A stretch of DNA of 64,000 bases from an uncultured Oscillospiraceae bacterium (GCA_934446355.1 CAKSEC010000008.1:43630-107629); one strand, 5' to 3'. Shown: positions 34,481 through 42,928, counted from the stretch's first letter. Program-made: numbers and translations. Notes: generated by a model not told the origin, from the letters alone.

Positions 34481-35395
34481 ATGAATAGATATAAACTGAC
34501 AGCCCTTGCGATTTTTGCCGGAATATTGCTCACCGGCTGCTCCGGCGGCAATGAAAGTTCAGCGCCGCAGGTATCGGACGGCGTATCGACCGCCGAGGAC
34601 ACTGCCGCTTCCACGACCGCAGACGAGCCGTCCGAGGTATCGCAGCCCGTTGAATCGGACGTCAGCGAGGTCATTTCAGAGCCGCAGACCACAACGCCTG
34701 TCGAAACCACCGAGCCAGTGCCAGATGAAACGTATATCCCTGAGTGGATATTCGGCACATGGAGCGTGACAGCGGTCAACGGTCAGGAATACTGGGAATG
34801 GGCGGGCGAAAACGGCATTGAGGAAGAACGCCAGCTTATATTCGACAGCGAGATGTGCCGCAGTGTGAGCGGCATGGGCGGTATCGACGACGAACTGACC
34901 TACGTAATAACGGACGAGGGCGCAGAGCTTTACGCAGAGGACGGCGCGCTGTGGGCTAGGCTCGTTTATGACCCGCAGATGGACATTCTGTCCCTTTCCG
35001 AGGACGACAGCGATTACATCGCAATACTCAGGCGTGGCGGGAACCCTCAGCAGGAGCAGCAGAGCGGGGGAGGCTACATCGCCGATTGGATATACGGCAC
35101 ATGGGCGGCGGTCGATATCGAGGGTCAGCCGTTCAGCGAGTGGGCTGTGCAGAACGGCGTCACTGAGGAATACAAGCTGGAATTTACGCCGCAGGGCTGC
35201 ATTATTTCAGGCTCGGAAAAGGTGCTGAGATATTCCATCACGGACGAGGGCGCAGTGGTCTACGACGAGGACGGCGGTACTACGGAACTAGTTTACGACT
35301 ATATTAATGACACGCTGTCAGCAACTGAGGGCGAAAATACTTTCCTGTTCAAACGTGAAAATGGCATTCAGGACACACAGGCTGAATCGGAATAA
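34481..35395 (+). CDS. Lipoprotein with two copies of a lipocalin-like domain
   Basis: A 304-residue lipoprotein with lipobox LLTGC (C20) and a Ser/Thr/Glu linker to about residue 85. Two homologous units follow: one starts IPEWIFGTWSVTAVNGQEY (about 86-185) and the second IADWIYGTWAAVDIEGQPF (about 200-295). Each has the pattern GTW, a charged helix, then strands ending in Y-x-x-x-x-DTLS or DILS. The same unit recurs in the next two lipoproteins. Beta-barrel or calycin-like folding is inferred. No catalytic residues are evident. ATG follows GGAGG. Confidence 0.78.
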   Translation: MNRYKLTALAIFAGILLTGCSGGNESSAPQVSDGVSTAEDTAASTTADEPSEVSQPVESDVSEVISEPQTTTPVETTEPVPDETYIPEWIFGTWSVTAVNGQEYWEWAGENGIEEERQLIFDSEMCRSVSGMGGIDDELTYVITDEGAELYAEDGALWARLVYDPQMDILSLSEDDSDYIAILRRGGNPQQEQQSGGGYIADWIYGTWAAVDIEGQPFSEWAVQNGVTEEYKLEFTPQGCIISGSEKVLRYSITDEGAVVYDEDGGTTELVYDYINDTLSATEGENTFLFKRENGIQDTQAESE

Positions 35396-35583
35396 ATGCT
35401 GCGTTGCGCAGTGATACAGAAATGCACAACATCTGTTGCACAACGTGACAAACATTTCTGTAAGCAATTGTAAGATGTTATCGTTTACATTGTTCCCTAT
35501 CATAACTATGTAAAATTGACCAGTTTTTCTTCAACAACTGTTGCAAAGTTTTGTTGCAGTATCCAAATGTGACTAAAGAGTGG

Positions 35584-35612
35584 TTGACAACGCTAACGGA
35601 ATATGCTATAAT
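35584..35612 (+). promoter_or_regulatory. Promoter of the second lipoprotein
   Basis: A perfect TTGACA and perfect TATAAT with a 17-base spacer. The 284-base gap before it contains several short GTTGC/GCAAC palindromic pieces of unknown meaning. Confidence 0.88.
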
Positions 35613-35679
35613 CTCCCATGTTGCAAATCACAAAAGGCAAATATTACAAACAAACAGATATTGAAGGAGAAACCAAGTT

Positions 35680-36297
35680 ATGAAGAAGTACACAAAGATC
35701 CTTGCAGCCATCGCAGCAGCAGCAGCTATCATTTCCTGCACCGCCTGCGGTAACAAGACCGAGTCCAGCAGCACTGCAGACAGCAGCAGCGTAAGCGAAG
35801 CAGCAGACAACAGCAGCGCAGCAGACGAGAGCGTTGCAGACGACAGCGCAGCAGATGAGAGCGTTGCTGACGATGAGCAGGCAGCAGCAACTCAGGAACA
35901 GGCAGCAGGCACAGTTGAGCAGGCAGCACCCTCCGCTGAGGCTGACGCAAACGCTGAGGGCAGCGATATCGTATCCAAGATGATGGGTTCATGGGTACTC
36001 GCAGGAATCAACGGTATGGATCTGAATACATACGGCGAGACAGTAGGCTTAACCGCTGAGGATCTCATGGTAGTTGTTACTATCGATGAGAACGGCTACA
36101 CCAGCAAGAGCAGCACAGGCGAAGCAACTTATGCTTACACTGCTACAGAAAATGGTATCGCAGTACCTATGACCGACGAGTTCACACTCAACGTTCTTTA
36201 CATTGAGGAAGCTGATTCCATCGTTTACGTTATCGCAGGCGCAGACGCTGACGGCAACGAGGTACAGATCCAGTACACATTCATGAGAAACGAATAA
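35680..36297 (+). CDS. Lipoprotein with one lipocalin-like domain
   Basis: A 205-residue lipoprotein with a signal peptide ending ISCTAC, then a long Ser/Asp/Ala/Glu-rich linker (about 25-95) encoded by repetitive GCAGAC/AGCAGC codons. The domain begins IVSKMMGSWVLAGINGMDL and ends VQIQYTFMR, aligning with both units of the preceding lipoprotein. The uniform use of GCA, GTA and AAG codons suggests high expression, in line with its consensus promoter. Function unknown. Confidence 0.78.
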   Translation: MKKYTKILAAIAAAAAIISCTACGNKTESSSTADSSSVSEAADNSSAADESVADDSAADESVADDEQAAATQEQAAGTVEQAAPSAEADANAEGSDIVSKMMGSWVLAGINGMDLNTYGETVGLTAEDLMVVVTIDENGYTSKSSTGEATYAYTATENGIAVPMTDEFTLNVLYIEEADSIVYVIAGADADGNEVQIQYTFMRNE

Positions 36298-36341
36298 GAT
36301 AAATGCACGCTGAATAAAGCGAAGCTGAACATTCGTGAACT

Positions 36342-36366
36342 GACCCCTCCGTTTTCCGGAGGGGTC
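36342..36366 (+). terminator. Terminator after the second lipoprotein
   Basis: A perfect 10-base-pair stem (36342-36351 with 36357-36366) followed by ATTCTTG. It lies immediately before the next promoter. Confidence 0.82.
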
Positions 36367-36370
36367 ATTC

Positions 36371-36399
36371 TTGACATTACAGCCCGAATGTGGTACAAT
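36371..36399 (+). promoter_or_regulatory. Promoter of the third lipoprotein
   Basis: A perfect TTGACA and TACAAT with a 17-base spacer. Confidence 0.85.
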
Positions 36400-36432
36400 A
36401 TCATTCAGAGAATTGTGAACAGGAGATCAGGA

Positions 36433-36777
36433 ATGAAAAAACTATTAGGCGCATTTGCGCTTTCTGCAGTATTGCTTCTGACGGCGTGCAGCCGTTCTAT
36501 TTCAATGGATAAGATAAAGGGAAGCTGGGTCGGCGAGGTGGACGGCACGGCAGTCACTATCGAGATAACCGACGATCGCTTCATACAGAGCGCCGGCGGG
36601 CAGTCGGGCGAGCCGCTGAAATTCGAGCGTAATTCGGACGGTCTGACCGTGAAGAATACCGACGGCAGGGCGCTCATCAGGCTGATATACAACGAGCAGG
36701 ACGAAACGGTGTCCTACACTGTCATAAGCGCAGATGGCACTGACTACACCCTGACGTTCACCAGAAGTGCAGAATAA
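36433..36777 (+). CDS. Small lipoprotein with one lipocalin-like domain
   Basis: A 114-residue lipoprotein, lipobox LLTAC, with almost no linker. The domain starts SMDKIKGSWVGEVDGTAV and ends TDYTLTFTR, with DETVSYTV matching the DTLS position of the paralogues. The ATG at 36433 follows AGGAGA and yields a standard signal peptide; the upstream in-frame ATG overlaps the -10 region and is rejected. It is the shortest member of the three-gene paralogous set. Confidence 0.78.
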   Translation: MKKLLGAFALSAVLLLTACSRSISMDKIKGSWVGEVDGTAVTIEITDDRFIQSAGGQSGEPLKFERNSDGLTVKNTDGRALIRLIYNEQDETVSYTVISADGTDYTLTFTRSAE

Positions 36778-36873
36778 CTGCGCACATAGCACAAAGAACG
36801 CATATTATATTGCACATTATGCTCGAATTTGTTGAGTATTCGGGGAAATGTGCAATTATTTTTGTCCTGCCCC

Positions 36874-36902
36874 TTGAAAAAACCGCCAATTTGAGGTATA
36901 AT
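36874..36902 (+). promoter_or_regulatory. Promoter of the M50-scpAB-dacF operon
   Basis: TTGAAA and a perfect TATAAT with a 17-base spacer, about 90 bases before the first gene. Confidence 0.8.
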
Positions 36903-36992
36903 AAATATGTATATTTGCATACATAGGGAAATGTGCGGGCGTTCGGCTTTGACATGAATGCTGCGCAGAATGGTCGATAAGGAGAGAACAAC

Positions 36993-37718
36993 GTGTTCAA
37001 AGGTCCACTTATAGAAATTTTCGAGCTGCTTTTTTCAGGCGGAACTACTGACGGACAGGTGCTTGAGGTCGTGCTGTCGCTCTTTTCCGTGCTTGTCATA
37101 ATCTTCGTGGTATTCCCGATTCATGAGTGCGCCCATGGCGTTATGGCTAAGATACTCGGCGATGATACGGCGGAACGGCAGGGACGTCTGACGCTCAACC
37201 CGTTTGCACATATCGACCCGATGGGCGCGCTGGCAATGCTCATCTGCCGTATAGGCTGGGCAAAGCCTACGCCGGTAGACCTGCGCCGCTGCACAAAGGT
37301 GAAGTCCCGCACTGCGCTTGCGCTCACCTCGCTTGCAGGTCCGCTGTCCAATGTCCTGTTGGGATATGTGCTGATGATAATCAACAAGATACTCTGGCTC
37401 AATATGACGGTGGCGGATATCATGAATCCGAATCCCATATACTATGTGGCTGTTGGAATAGGCATTACGCTGCAGCTGAACATTTATCTTGCAGTATTCA
37501 ACCTCATACCTATCCCGCCGTTCGACGGCTTCAATATCCTGTCGAGCTTCCTGCCGTACAAGGCTGTTGCGGTCATGCAGAGGTATCAGCAGGTGATATA
37601 CCTTGTGTTCTTCGGACTGCTGGTGTTCGGTGCGCTTGACGTTCCGCTTTCTTATGCCACTTCGGGAATAATGTGGCTGCTGGATAAGGCAAGCTTCTTT
37701 ATCCCGACATACCTCTGA
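36993..37718 (+). CDS. Site-2 protease family (M50) membrane metalloprotease
   Basis: A 241-residue membrane protein with four to five hydrophobic segments. The zinc motif HECAH sits in the first part (VFPIHECAHGVMAKILGDDTA), and the third ligand region is FNLIPIPPFDGFNIL. It belongs to the SpoIVFB-related group that commonly precedes scpA in Firmicutes. It may cleave a membrane-bound substrate, but the substrate is unknown. The GTG start follows AAGGAGAG. It begins an operon with only 11 bases to scpA. Confidence 0.88.
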   Translation: MFKGPLIEIFELLFSGGTTDGQVLEVVLSLFSVLVIIFVVFPIHECAHGVMAKILGDDTAERQGRLTLNPFAHIDPMGALAMLICRIGWAKPTPVDLRRCTKVKSRTALALTSLAGPLSNVLLGYVLMIINKILWLNMTVADIMNPNPIYYVAVGIGITLQLNIYLAVFNLIPIPPFDGFNILSSFLPYKAVAVMQRYQQVIYLVFFGLLVFGALDVPLSYATSGIMWLLDKASFFIPTYL

Positions 37719-37729
37719 CGGAGCGGCAG

Positions 37730-38461
37730 ATGGACGGACTTAGCTTTAAGCTTGAAATATTCGAGGGGCCGCTCGACCTTATGCTGTCCCTGATACAGAA
37801 GCACAAGCTGAATATTCAGGATATAGAGATAAGCATACTGCTCGACCAGTTTATGCTTTACCTCGACAGAATGTCCGAGGCTGACCTTGAAATAACCTCG
37901 GAGTTCCTTGAAATGGCAGCAAGGCTCATTATGATAAAATCTGCGGCGCTTCTCCCCAAGGAGGAAGCGGAGCAGATGAAAAAGGAACTTCAGGGCGCGC
38001 TGATAGAATACGCATTATGCAAGACGATGGCTGAACGCCTGAAGAAGCGTTACCTCGGCGATGTCGTGTTCGTCAGAAGCCCGATGGAGTTGGAGATAGA
38101 CCGTGCCTACCACAAAACGCACCAGCCGGAGGAACTCATGCTCGCCTACAGCGCATTGAACGAGCGCACACGCAGAAAGGCAAGCTATCGCCCGCGGTCG
38201 ATTAAGCCTATCGTGGCGAAAAGCTACGTCACGGTGTTCACCGGAATAGTTGCGGTGCTGAAAAGCCTGCGGCGGCAGGGCACCGTCAGAATGGACGAAC
38301 TTTACAAAAACCAGCCCCGCTCCCGTACTGTCGCAACATTTCTTGCGATATTGGAGCTGTCCAAGGAGGGGCGCATATTCATCTCCGAGGACGGAGCAAG
38401 CGTGCGCCTGAGGACAAAGGCAGACGACAAAAGGACAGAAGCGGAGGGAGCAGAGCAGTGA
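37730..38461 (+). CDS. scpA: Segregation and condensation protein A
   Basis: The kleisin subunit of the SMC condensin complex, 243 residues. The N-terminal SMC-binding signature is FEGPLDLMLSLIQKHKLNIQDIEI, followed by DQFMLYLDRMSEADLEITSEFLEMAARLIMIKS. The C-terminal winged helix is present. It overlaps scpB by four bases (GTGA), which couples their translation. SMC itself is not in the window. Confidence 0.95.
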   Translation: MDGLSFKLEIFEGPLDLMLSLIQKHKLNIQDIEISILLDQFMLYLDRMSEADLEITSEFLEMAARLIMIKSAALLPKEEAEQMKKELQGALIEYALCKTMAERLKKRYLGDVVFVRSPMELEIDRAYHKTHQPEELMLAYSALNERTRRKASYRPRSIKPIVAKSYVTVFTGIVAVLKSLRRQGTVRMDELYKNQPRSRTVATFLAILELSKEGRIFISEDGASVRLRTKADDKRTEAEGAEQ

Positions 38462-39024
38462 AATTCAGCGAGGGAATGGCTGCGGTGGAGGCGGTGCTTT
38501 TCGCCTGCGGCGAACCTATAGAAGCGGACAAGCTTGCCGAAGCCTGCGAGATAGAAAAGGAAACAGTGCTGAAGATGATAGACCGGCTCAACGACCGCTA
38601 TATCGACAACAGCAGCGCATTCAGGATACAGCGGCTCGGCGAAAGCTATCAGATGATGACCCAGCCGGAATTTGCGCCCTATATCAAGACTGCGCTTGAA
38701 ACACGCCGTCAGGTTCCGCTGTCACAGGCTGCGCTGGAGGTTCTGGCTGTGGTGGCGTATAATCAGCCGGTGACAAAGGGCTTCGTGGAGCAGGTCCGTG
38801 GAGTTGACAGCTCAGGCGTGGTGAACAGCCTTGTTGAGCGCGACCTGCTGGAGGAATACGGCAGGCTCGACCTGCCCGGACGTCCGATAGCCTACAAGAC
38901 CACGGACAACTTCCTGAGGTGCTTCGGGCTGACCGATATAAAGGGACTTCCTGCAATACCCGACAGCACGGACCAGATAGACCTTGACGAATACGACGAG
39001 CTGAATTTCAGCGGCGGCGACTGA
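38458..39024 (+). CDS. scpB: Segregation and condensation protein B
   Basis: A 188-residue dimeric winged-helix protein that binds ScpA and supports condensin loading. Signatures are AAVEAVLFACGEPIEADKLA, LALEVLAVVAYNQPVTK-like sequence (AALEVLAVVAYNQPVTKGFV) and RPIAYKTTDNFLRCFGL. The GTG start overlaps the scpA stop codon. Confidence 0.95.
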   Translation: MKFSEGMAAVEAVLFACGEPIEADKLAEACEIEKETVLKMIDRLNDRYIDNSSAFRIQRLGESYQMMTQPEFAPYIKTALETRRQVPLSQAALEVLAVVAYNQPVTKGFVEQVRGVDSSGVVNSLVERDLLEEYGRLDLPGRPIAYKTTDNFLRCFGLTDIKGLPAIPDSTDQIDLDEYDELNFSGGD

Positions 39025-39042
39025 TACAGAGGAGGCGGTGCA

Positions 39043-39798
39043 ATGACGGGCTGGATCATAGCCGGAGCGGTCGTTGCGTTCCTGCTTATCCTGCTGATGA
39101 TACCGGTGAGGGTCAGGTTTGAATATTCGGACGAACTTCGGCTGAGAATAAGGTGGCTGTTCATAACGCTTGTGAGGATACCCGCAGTAAAGCGGAAAAT
39201 GAAGCGGCGTGACAAAAAGGTGGAAAAGGGCGCAGAAGCCGCCGCCAAAACAGCCGCACACGCCGAGGAGGACGTCACGGGCGAGCCCTCGGAGAACGCG
39301 GAAGAAAAGCCGGAGGATAAGGACGGCTCTATCGGCGGGAATAATGCCGCTGAAAAGGAGAAGCCCGCTGCAAAGCCTAAAGGCGCAAAACTTACGCTGA
39401 ACGACATCTTCGCACTTGTGCGGTTAGTCTGGGGAAGCCTTGGCAAACCTCTGCGCAGGCTGCTCAAAGCGACCAGAATAAACGGCTTCCGGCTCAGGGT
39501 AATAGTCGGCGGCGACGACGCTGCGGCTACGGCGATAAAGTTTGGCGGAGTGAATGCGGCGGCAGGCTCGGCGATGGCGTTCCTTGACGGGTGCTTCACG
39601 CTGAGGAAGCCGGTATACGATATTTCATGCGATTTCATGAGCGAGGAAACATACACGGAGTGCGAATTTACCGCAAAGCTTTCCGTGATAGCCGCACTGG
39701 CGTTCCTGTTCTGGGTGCTGGGCAGGCTCGTGAAGAATTATATTTCAGACAAGGACGCAGCTAAGGCTGTTGGAAAATTAAGAAACCACAAATATTGA
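39043..39798 (+). CDS. DUF2953 domain membrane protein
   Basis: A 251-residue protein with an N-terminal membrane segment (WIIAGAVVAFLLILLMIPVR) and a highly charged Lys/Glu/Ala-rich insert (about 55-115). The conserved DUF2953 region follows, with TRINGFRLRVIVGGDDAAAT and a predicted C-terminal membrane helix. In Bacilli and Clostridia this family sits between scpB and ytfJ, as here, which points to sporulation or envelope work; the activity is unknown. Confidence 0.85.
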   Translation: MTGWIIAGAVVAFLLILLMIPVRVRFEYSDELRLRIRWLFITLVRIPAVKRKMKRRDKKVEKGAEAAAKTAAHAEEDVTGEPSENAEEKPEDKDGSIGGNNAAEKEKPAAKPKGAKLTLNDIFALVRLVWGSLGKPLRRLLKATRINGFRLRVIVGGDDAAATAIKFGGVNAAAGSAMAFLDGCFTLRKPVYDISCDFMSEETYTECEFTAKLSVIAALAFLFWVLGRLVKNYISDKDAAKAVGKLRNHKY

Positions 39799-39813
39799 GA
39801 GGAGAAGAACATC

Positions 39814-40221
39814 ATGTCAAACGCAATCGAGGGAATACTTGGCGTATCAATGGAAAAGATCAGGGAAATGGTGGACGTGAACACTATCGTCGGCGACCCC
39901 ATCACCGCTCCCAACGGAACAACGATAATCCCGATATCTAAAGTGTCGTTCGGATTCGCTTCCGGCGGCAGCGACCTGCCCGTGCAGACTGCCGAGAAAT
40001 TCGCAGGCGGCGCAGGCGCAGGCGTCACAGTAAAGCCGCAGGCGTTCATCGTGGTCAAGGCTGACGGCGATGTCGAACTGCTGGAGCTTGGCGCAAAATC
40101 CAGCCCCATGGAGGGTATCGTTGACGCAATACCCAACGTTATCGAGAAGATAAAGGGCTTCGTTGCCGACAAGAAGAAAAAGGACGAAACCCCTGAGGAA
40201 CAGCCGGAGGACGCTGAATAA
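39814..40221 (+). CDS. ytfJ: GerW/YtfJ-family sporulation protein
   Basis: A 135-residue protein matching the YtfJ/GerW family from end to end: SNAIEGILGVSMEKIREMVD, IVGDPITAPNGTTIIPISKV and SFGFASGGSDL. The acidic Lys/Glu tail is variable. In Bacillus the homologue is made in the forespore and affects germination. Placement after DUF2953 and before a D,D-carboxypeptidase is the standard order. Confidence 0.92.
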   Translation: MSNAIEGILGVSMEKIREMVDVNTIVGDPITAPNGTTIIPISKVSFGFASGGSDLPVQTAEKFAGGAGAGVTVKPQAFIVVKADGDVELLELGAKSSPMEGIVDAIPNVIEKIKGFVADKKKKDETPEEQPEDAE

Positions 40222-40281
40222 TCAGCGCAGAAACTGCGCACCCTATGTGTGGAAATTATTTCATCATAAGGAGTGCAGAAT

Positions 40282-41400
40282 ATGAGAATATCATTCAGGA
40301 GCGCAGCCGCAGCGCTTGCGGCGGGAATCGTCCTCAGGACGGCTGCGGGCGCAGTGCCGGAGAATATTTCGGCGGTCAGTGCGATAGTCATTGAGGCGCA
40401 GACCGGCACGGTGCTGTATGAAAAGAACGCAGACGAACGCCGTGCAATGGCGAGCACCACAAAGATAATGACCGCCCTGCTGACCATTGAAGCGGGCGAC
40501 CTTGACAGAGAGTTCACCGTTGACCCGCTCGCGATAATGGTCGAGGGTACTTCGATGGGGCTGCGTGAGGGCGACCGTGTGTCACGGCGTGACCTGCTCT
40601 ACGGGATACTGCTTCCCTCAGGAAACGACGCAGCGAATGCGGCTGCGGTGTCCGTCAGCGGGAGCATTTCGGCTTTTGTGAAGCTGATGAACGAAAAGGC
40701 TCAGCAGCTTGGGCTTACTGATACTCACTTCGTCACTCCGTCGGGACTGGACGCAGACGGGCATTACACAACGGCAAGGGAACTGGCAAAGCTGACCGCC
40801 TATGCCATGCAGGACGAAACGTTCCGTGAGGTGGTGTCCTGCCGCTCGGCTCAGGTGGAATTCGGCAACCCGCCGTATATGCGCACGCTGTATAACTCCA
40901 ACAAAATGCTGGCGAGATACGACGGCGCAGTCGGGGTAAAGACCGGCTTCACCGATAACGCGCGGCGGTGTCTTGTGTCCGCTGCCGAAAGGGACGGCGC
41001 AATGCTCATTGCAGTCACGCTGAATGCCGGCGACGACTGGAACGACCACACCAAAATGCTGGACTACGGCTTCACGCAGGTCAGCGCAGTGCCGCTTGAC
41101 GTTTCGTGTGATTCAAGGGTAGCTGCGGCGGGCACAGGCGAAAGCGTCGGAGTTTACGCCCACGCAGATACTCTTGCCCTGACCGCACAGCAGCGGGGCA
41201 GACTTCAGCGCAGGGTGCTGTTGCCCGGCTTCGTCTACGGCGGTATCGAAAAGGGCTGCCGGTTGGGCGAGATACAGTTCATTCTGGACGGCAATGTCGT
41301 GAAAAGCTGCCCGCTTTATGCGGATTCCACGATACAGCCGCCGGACGAGGAACTGAGCCTGCTCCAGAGGATACTGGAATGGGCAGGGATAATAATATAA
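40282..41400 (+). CDS. dacF: D-alanyl-D-alanine carboxypeptidase (S11 family, DacF/DacB-like)
   Basis: A 372-residue exported enzyme that trims the terminal D-Ala of peptidoglycan stem peptides. The active-site motifs are MASTTKIMTALL (SxxK), LPSGNDAAN (SxN) and VGVKTGFT (KTG). A signal peptide covers the first 23 or so residues, and the C-terminal 100 residues form the PBP5-type beta domain ending in an amphipathic helix (LLQRILEWAGIII). The ATG at 40282, eight bases after AAGGAG, is preferred to a GTG three codons upstream. Confidence 0.92.
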   Translation: MRISFRSAAAALAAGIVLRTAAGAVPENISAVSAIVIEAQTGTVLYEKNADERRAMASTTKIMTALLTIEAGDLDREFTVDPLAIMVEGTSMGLREGDRVSRRDLLYGILLPSGNDAANAAAVSVSGSISAFVKLMNEKAQQLGLTDTHFVTPSGLDADGHYTTARELAKLTAYAMQDETFREVVSCRSAQVEFGNPPYMRTLYNSNKMLARYDGAVGVKTGFTDNARRCLVSAAERDGAMLIAVTLNAGDDWNDHTKMLDYGFTQVSAVPLDVSCDSRVAAAGTGESVGVYAHADTLALTAQQRGRLQRRVLLPGFVYGGIEKGCRLGEIQFILDGNVVKSCPLYADSTIQPPDEELSLLQRILEWAGIII

Positions 41401-41427
41401 TATGCTCAGACCGCCCGCTTGGGCGTA

Positions 41428-41599
41428 CATAGGGCGACCTCTGGAAAACTCTTTCACGGCAGATTTCTTTGAATTGCACCATCTGCTGCGTTGTCAAACC
41501 TTGAAATACATACAGTATTCCTGCGGTTTGACGCCTTGCAGCTGATACAATTCAAGTACGAAATCTGCTCGTGCTTCGGTTTCCATAGTCCGCCATAGG
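41428..41599. repeat. Long imperfect inverted repeat (MITE-like hairpin)
   Basis: Two arms of about 73 bases, 41428-41500 and 41525-41599, are complementary over most of their length. The best blocks are GCAGATTTC with GAAATCTGC, TGAATTG with CAATTCA, and CAAACC with GGTTTG, around a 24-base centre. The outer ends CATAGG and CCATAGG also correspond. It lies between dacF and rluB, and the rluB ribosome site touches its right base. No open frame inside is credible. Confidence 0.72.
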
Positions 41600-41610
41600 A
41601 AAGGCTAGAT

Positions 41611-42360
41611 ATGGAAAAAGTCAGGATACAGAAAATAATCGCAGACAGCGGAAGATGTTCCCGCAGAAAGGCTGAGGAACTTATTTCGGCAGGACTGGTG
41701 ACAGTCAACGGCAGACCCTGCTCCCTTGGCGACAAGGCGGACCCAGTAAATGACCTGATACGGGTCGAGGGCGAGGAAATTGCTGCTGAGCGTGCTGAAA
41801 AGCGTTACATTATGCTTAACAAGCCGAGGGGCTATGTTACTTCAATGTCGGACGAGATGGGCAGGCGCGTCGCTTCCGACCTGCTGACCAACGTTCAGGA
41901 GCGGGTATACCCTGTCGGCAGACTGGACAGAAATTCCGAGGGACTGCTTATATTCACCAACGACGGCGAATTTGCGAACGACATCATGCACCCGTCACGC
42001 CACGTCACAAAGACCTACCGCGTGACAATAGACGGCGCAGTCAGCGAGGACCAGCTTTCAAGGCTGATGTCTGGCGTGGAACTCGACGACGGCGTAAAGA
42101 CGCTTCCGTGTACGGTCGAGGTGCTGACAGAGGCACCGGGCAGGACAGTCCTCAGGTTCGTGATAAAAGAGGGCAGAAACCGTCAGATTCGCCGTATGTG
42201 CAGCGCAGTTGGTCTTGAAGTCGGCAGACTTCGCCGCACTGCAGTCGGGGGAGTGAAGCTTGGAATGCTGAAGCCCGGCGAATACCGTGACCTCACCAAG
42301 GAGGAACTGCGGTCGCTTCGTGCTTCGGTGGGAAAAGGACAGAACCGCCGCAAAAAGTAA
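41611..42360 (+). CDS. rluB: RsuA/RluB-family pseudouridine synthase
   Basis: A 249-residue enzyme that converts a specific uridine to pseudouridine in rRNA. An N-terminal S4 RNA-binding domain (VRIQKIIADSGRCSRRKAEE) precedes the catalytic domain, with the active-site aspartate in VGRLDRNSEGLLIFTNDG and the final motif EGRNRQIRRMCSAVG. RluB (23S) is more usual in this gene neighbourhood than RsuA. The ribosome site AGGAAAGG abuts the long hairpin upstream, which could lower or regulate translation. Confidence 0.9.
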   Translation: MEKVRIQKIIADSGRCSRRKAEELISAGLVTVNGRPCSLGDKADPVNDLIRVEGEEIAAERAEKRYIMLNKPRGYVTSMSDEMGRRVASDLLTNVQERVYPVGRLDRNSEGLLIFTNDGEFANDIMHPSRHVTKTYRVTIDGAVSEDQLSRLMSGVELDDGVKTLPCTVEVLTEAPGRTVLRFVIKEGRNRQIRRMCSAVGLEVGRLRRTAVGGVKLGMLKPGEYRDLTKEELRSLRASVGKGQNRRKK

Positions 42361-42366
42361 GTTCAT

Positions 42367-42690
42367 GCTGTCGATAAAGGCACATCTGCGTCGTGAGGTG
42401 AAAACCTCTAATGCGCAGCGTCGTGCTGCGCTCTGGGTTTTCACTTGTGGCGTCCTGCCACAACAAGCATTTCGGCAGGCACAAACACGATGTTTGTGCC
42501 GCTGCCCCAAAAGCCCGACACGATGTCGGGCAACTAAGGGCAGCCTGCACAAACACGATGTTTGTGCCGCTGCCCCAAAAGCCCGACACGATGTCGGGCA
42601 ACTAAGGGCAGCCTGCACAAAGCCTAGCCGAAACGGCGCTTCCTAGCATCTGCACCTTTCTCGCCACCCTGAAGAAGGTACTTTTTCAAC
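42367..42690. repeat. Structured intergenic element, copy A, with two 68-base modules
   Basis: Starting from the outer ends: a weak base stem (42369-42389 with 42646-42666), a stem GTGAAAACC with GGTTTTCAC enclosing GCGCAGC with GCTGCGC, a stem TTGTGGC with GCCACAA, and a long-range stem TTTCGGC with GCCGAAA (about 42471 and 42628). The last encloses two identical 68-base modules, 42480-42547 and 42548-42615. Each module holds GCACAAACA with TGTTTGTGC and GCTGCCC with GGGCAGC around GCCCGACA-CGA-TGTCGGGC. The element begins just after rluB and ends before the next promoter. The homologous copy is at 58096-58424. Confidence 0.85.
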
Positions 42691-42822
42691 AAGCTGGTAA
42701 GTTGTCATTCAGTAAAAATGCGGGCGGTAAAGCACGAGTTTGTGGAATATGCACAAAAATGTGCTAAAAAGTTGACGGCTTTGTTGCATAAGATAAAAAA
42801 TTCGGAAATCGCAGATTTTCGC

Positions 42823-42851
42823 TTGTTATTTTTTTTTCAATGTAGTATAAT
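42823..42851 (+). promoter_or_regulatory. Promoter of the transcarboxylase-like operon
   Basis: TTGTTA and a perfect TATAAT with a 17-base spacer. The stretch from 42691 to here is AT-rich with nothing else seen. Confidence 0.75.
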
Positions 42852-42928
42852 TATTGTGGATAAATTTTCAATGAGGCGGCGCAGAGTGTTCTGCACTGCT
42901 TTCAATAGCAGATATTGGAGGAGAAAAA

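Noticed and set aside
41454..41735. 93-codon minus-strand frame over the dacF-rluB gap
   Set aside because: It lies in the imperfect hairpin and the antisense of rluB, with no family features.
42480..42615. CRISPR array
   Set aside because: Only two adjacent 68-base units exist, they contain internal palindromes, no unique spacers are present and no cas gene is nearby.
42287..42646. Open frames inside the structured elements (also 42058-42618 and 58113-58357)
   Set aside because: The translated repeats come from palindromic DNA, occur on both strands, and lack ribosome sites; base changes follow pairing, not codons.
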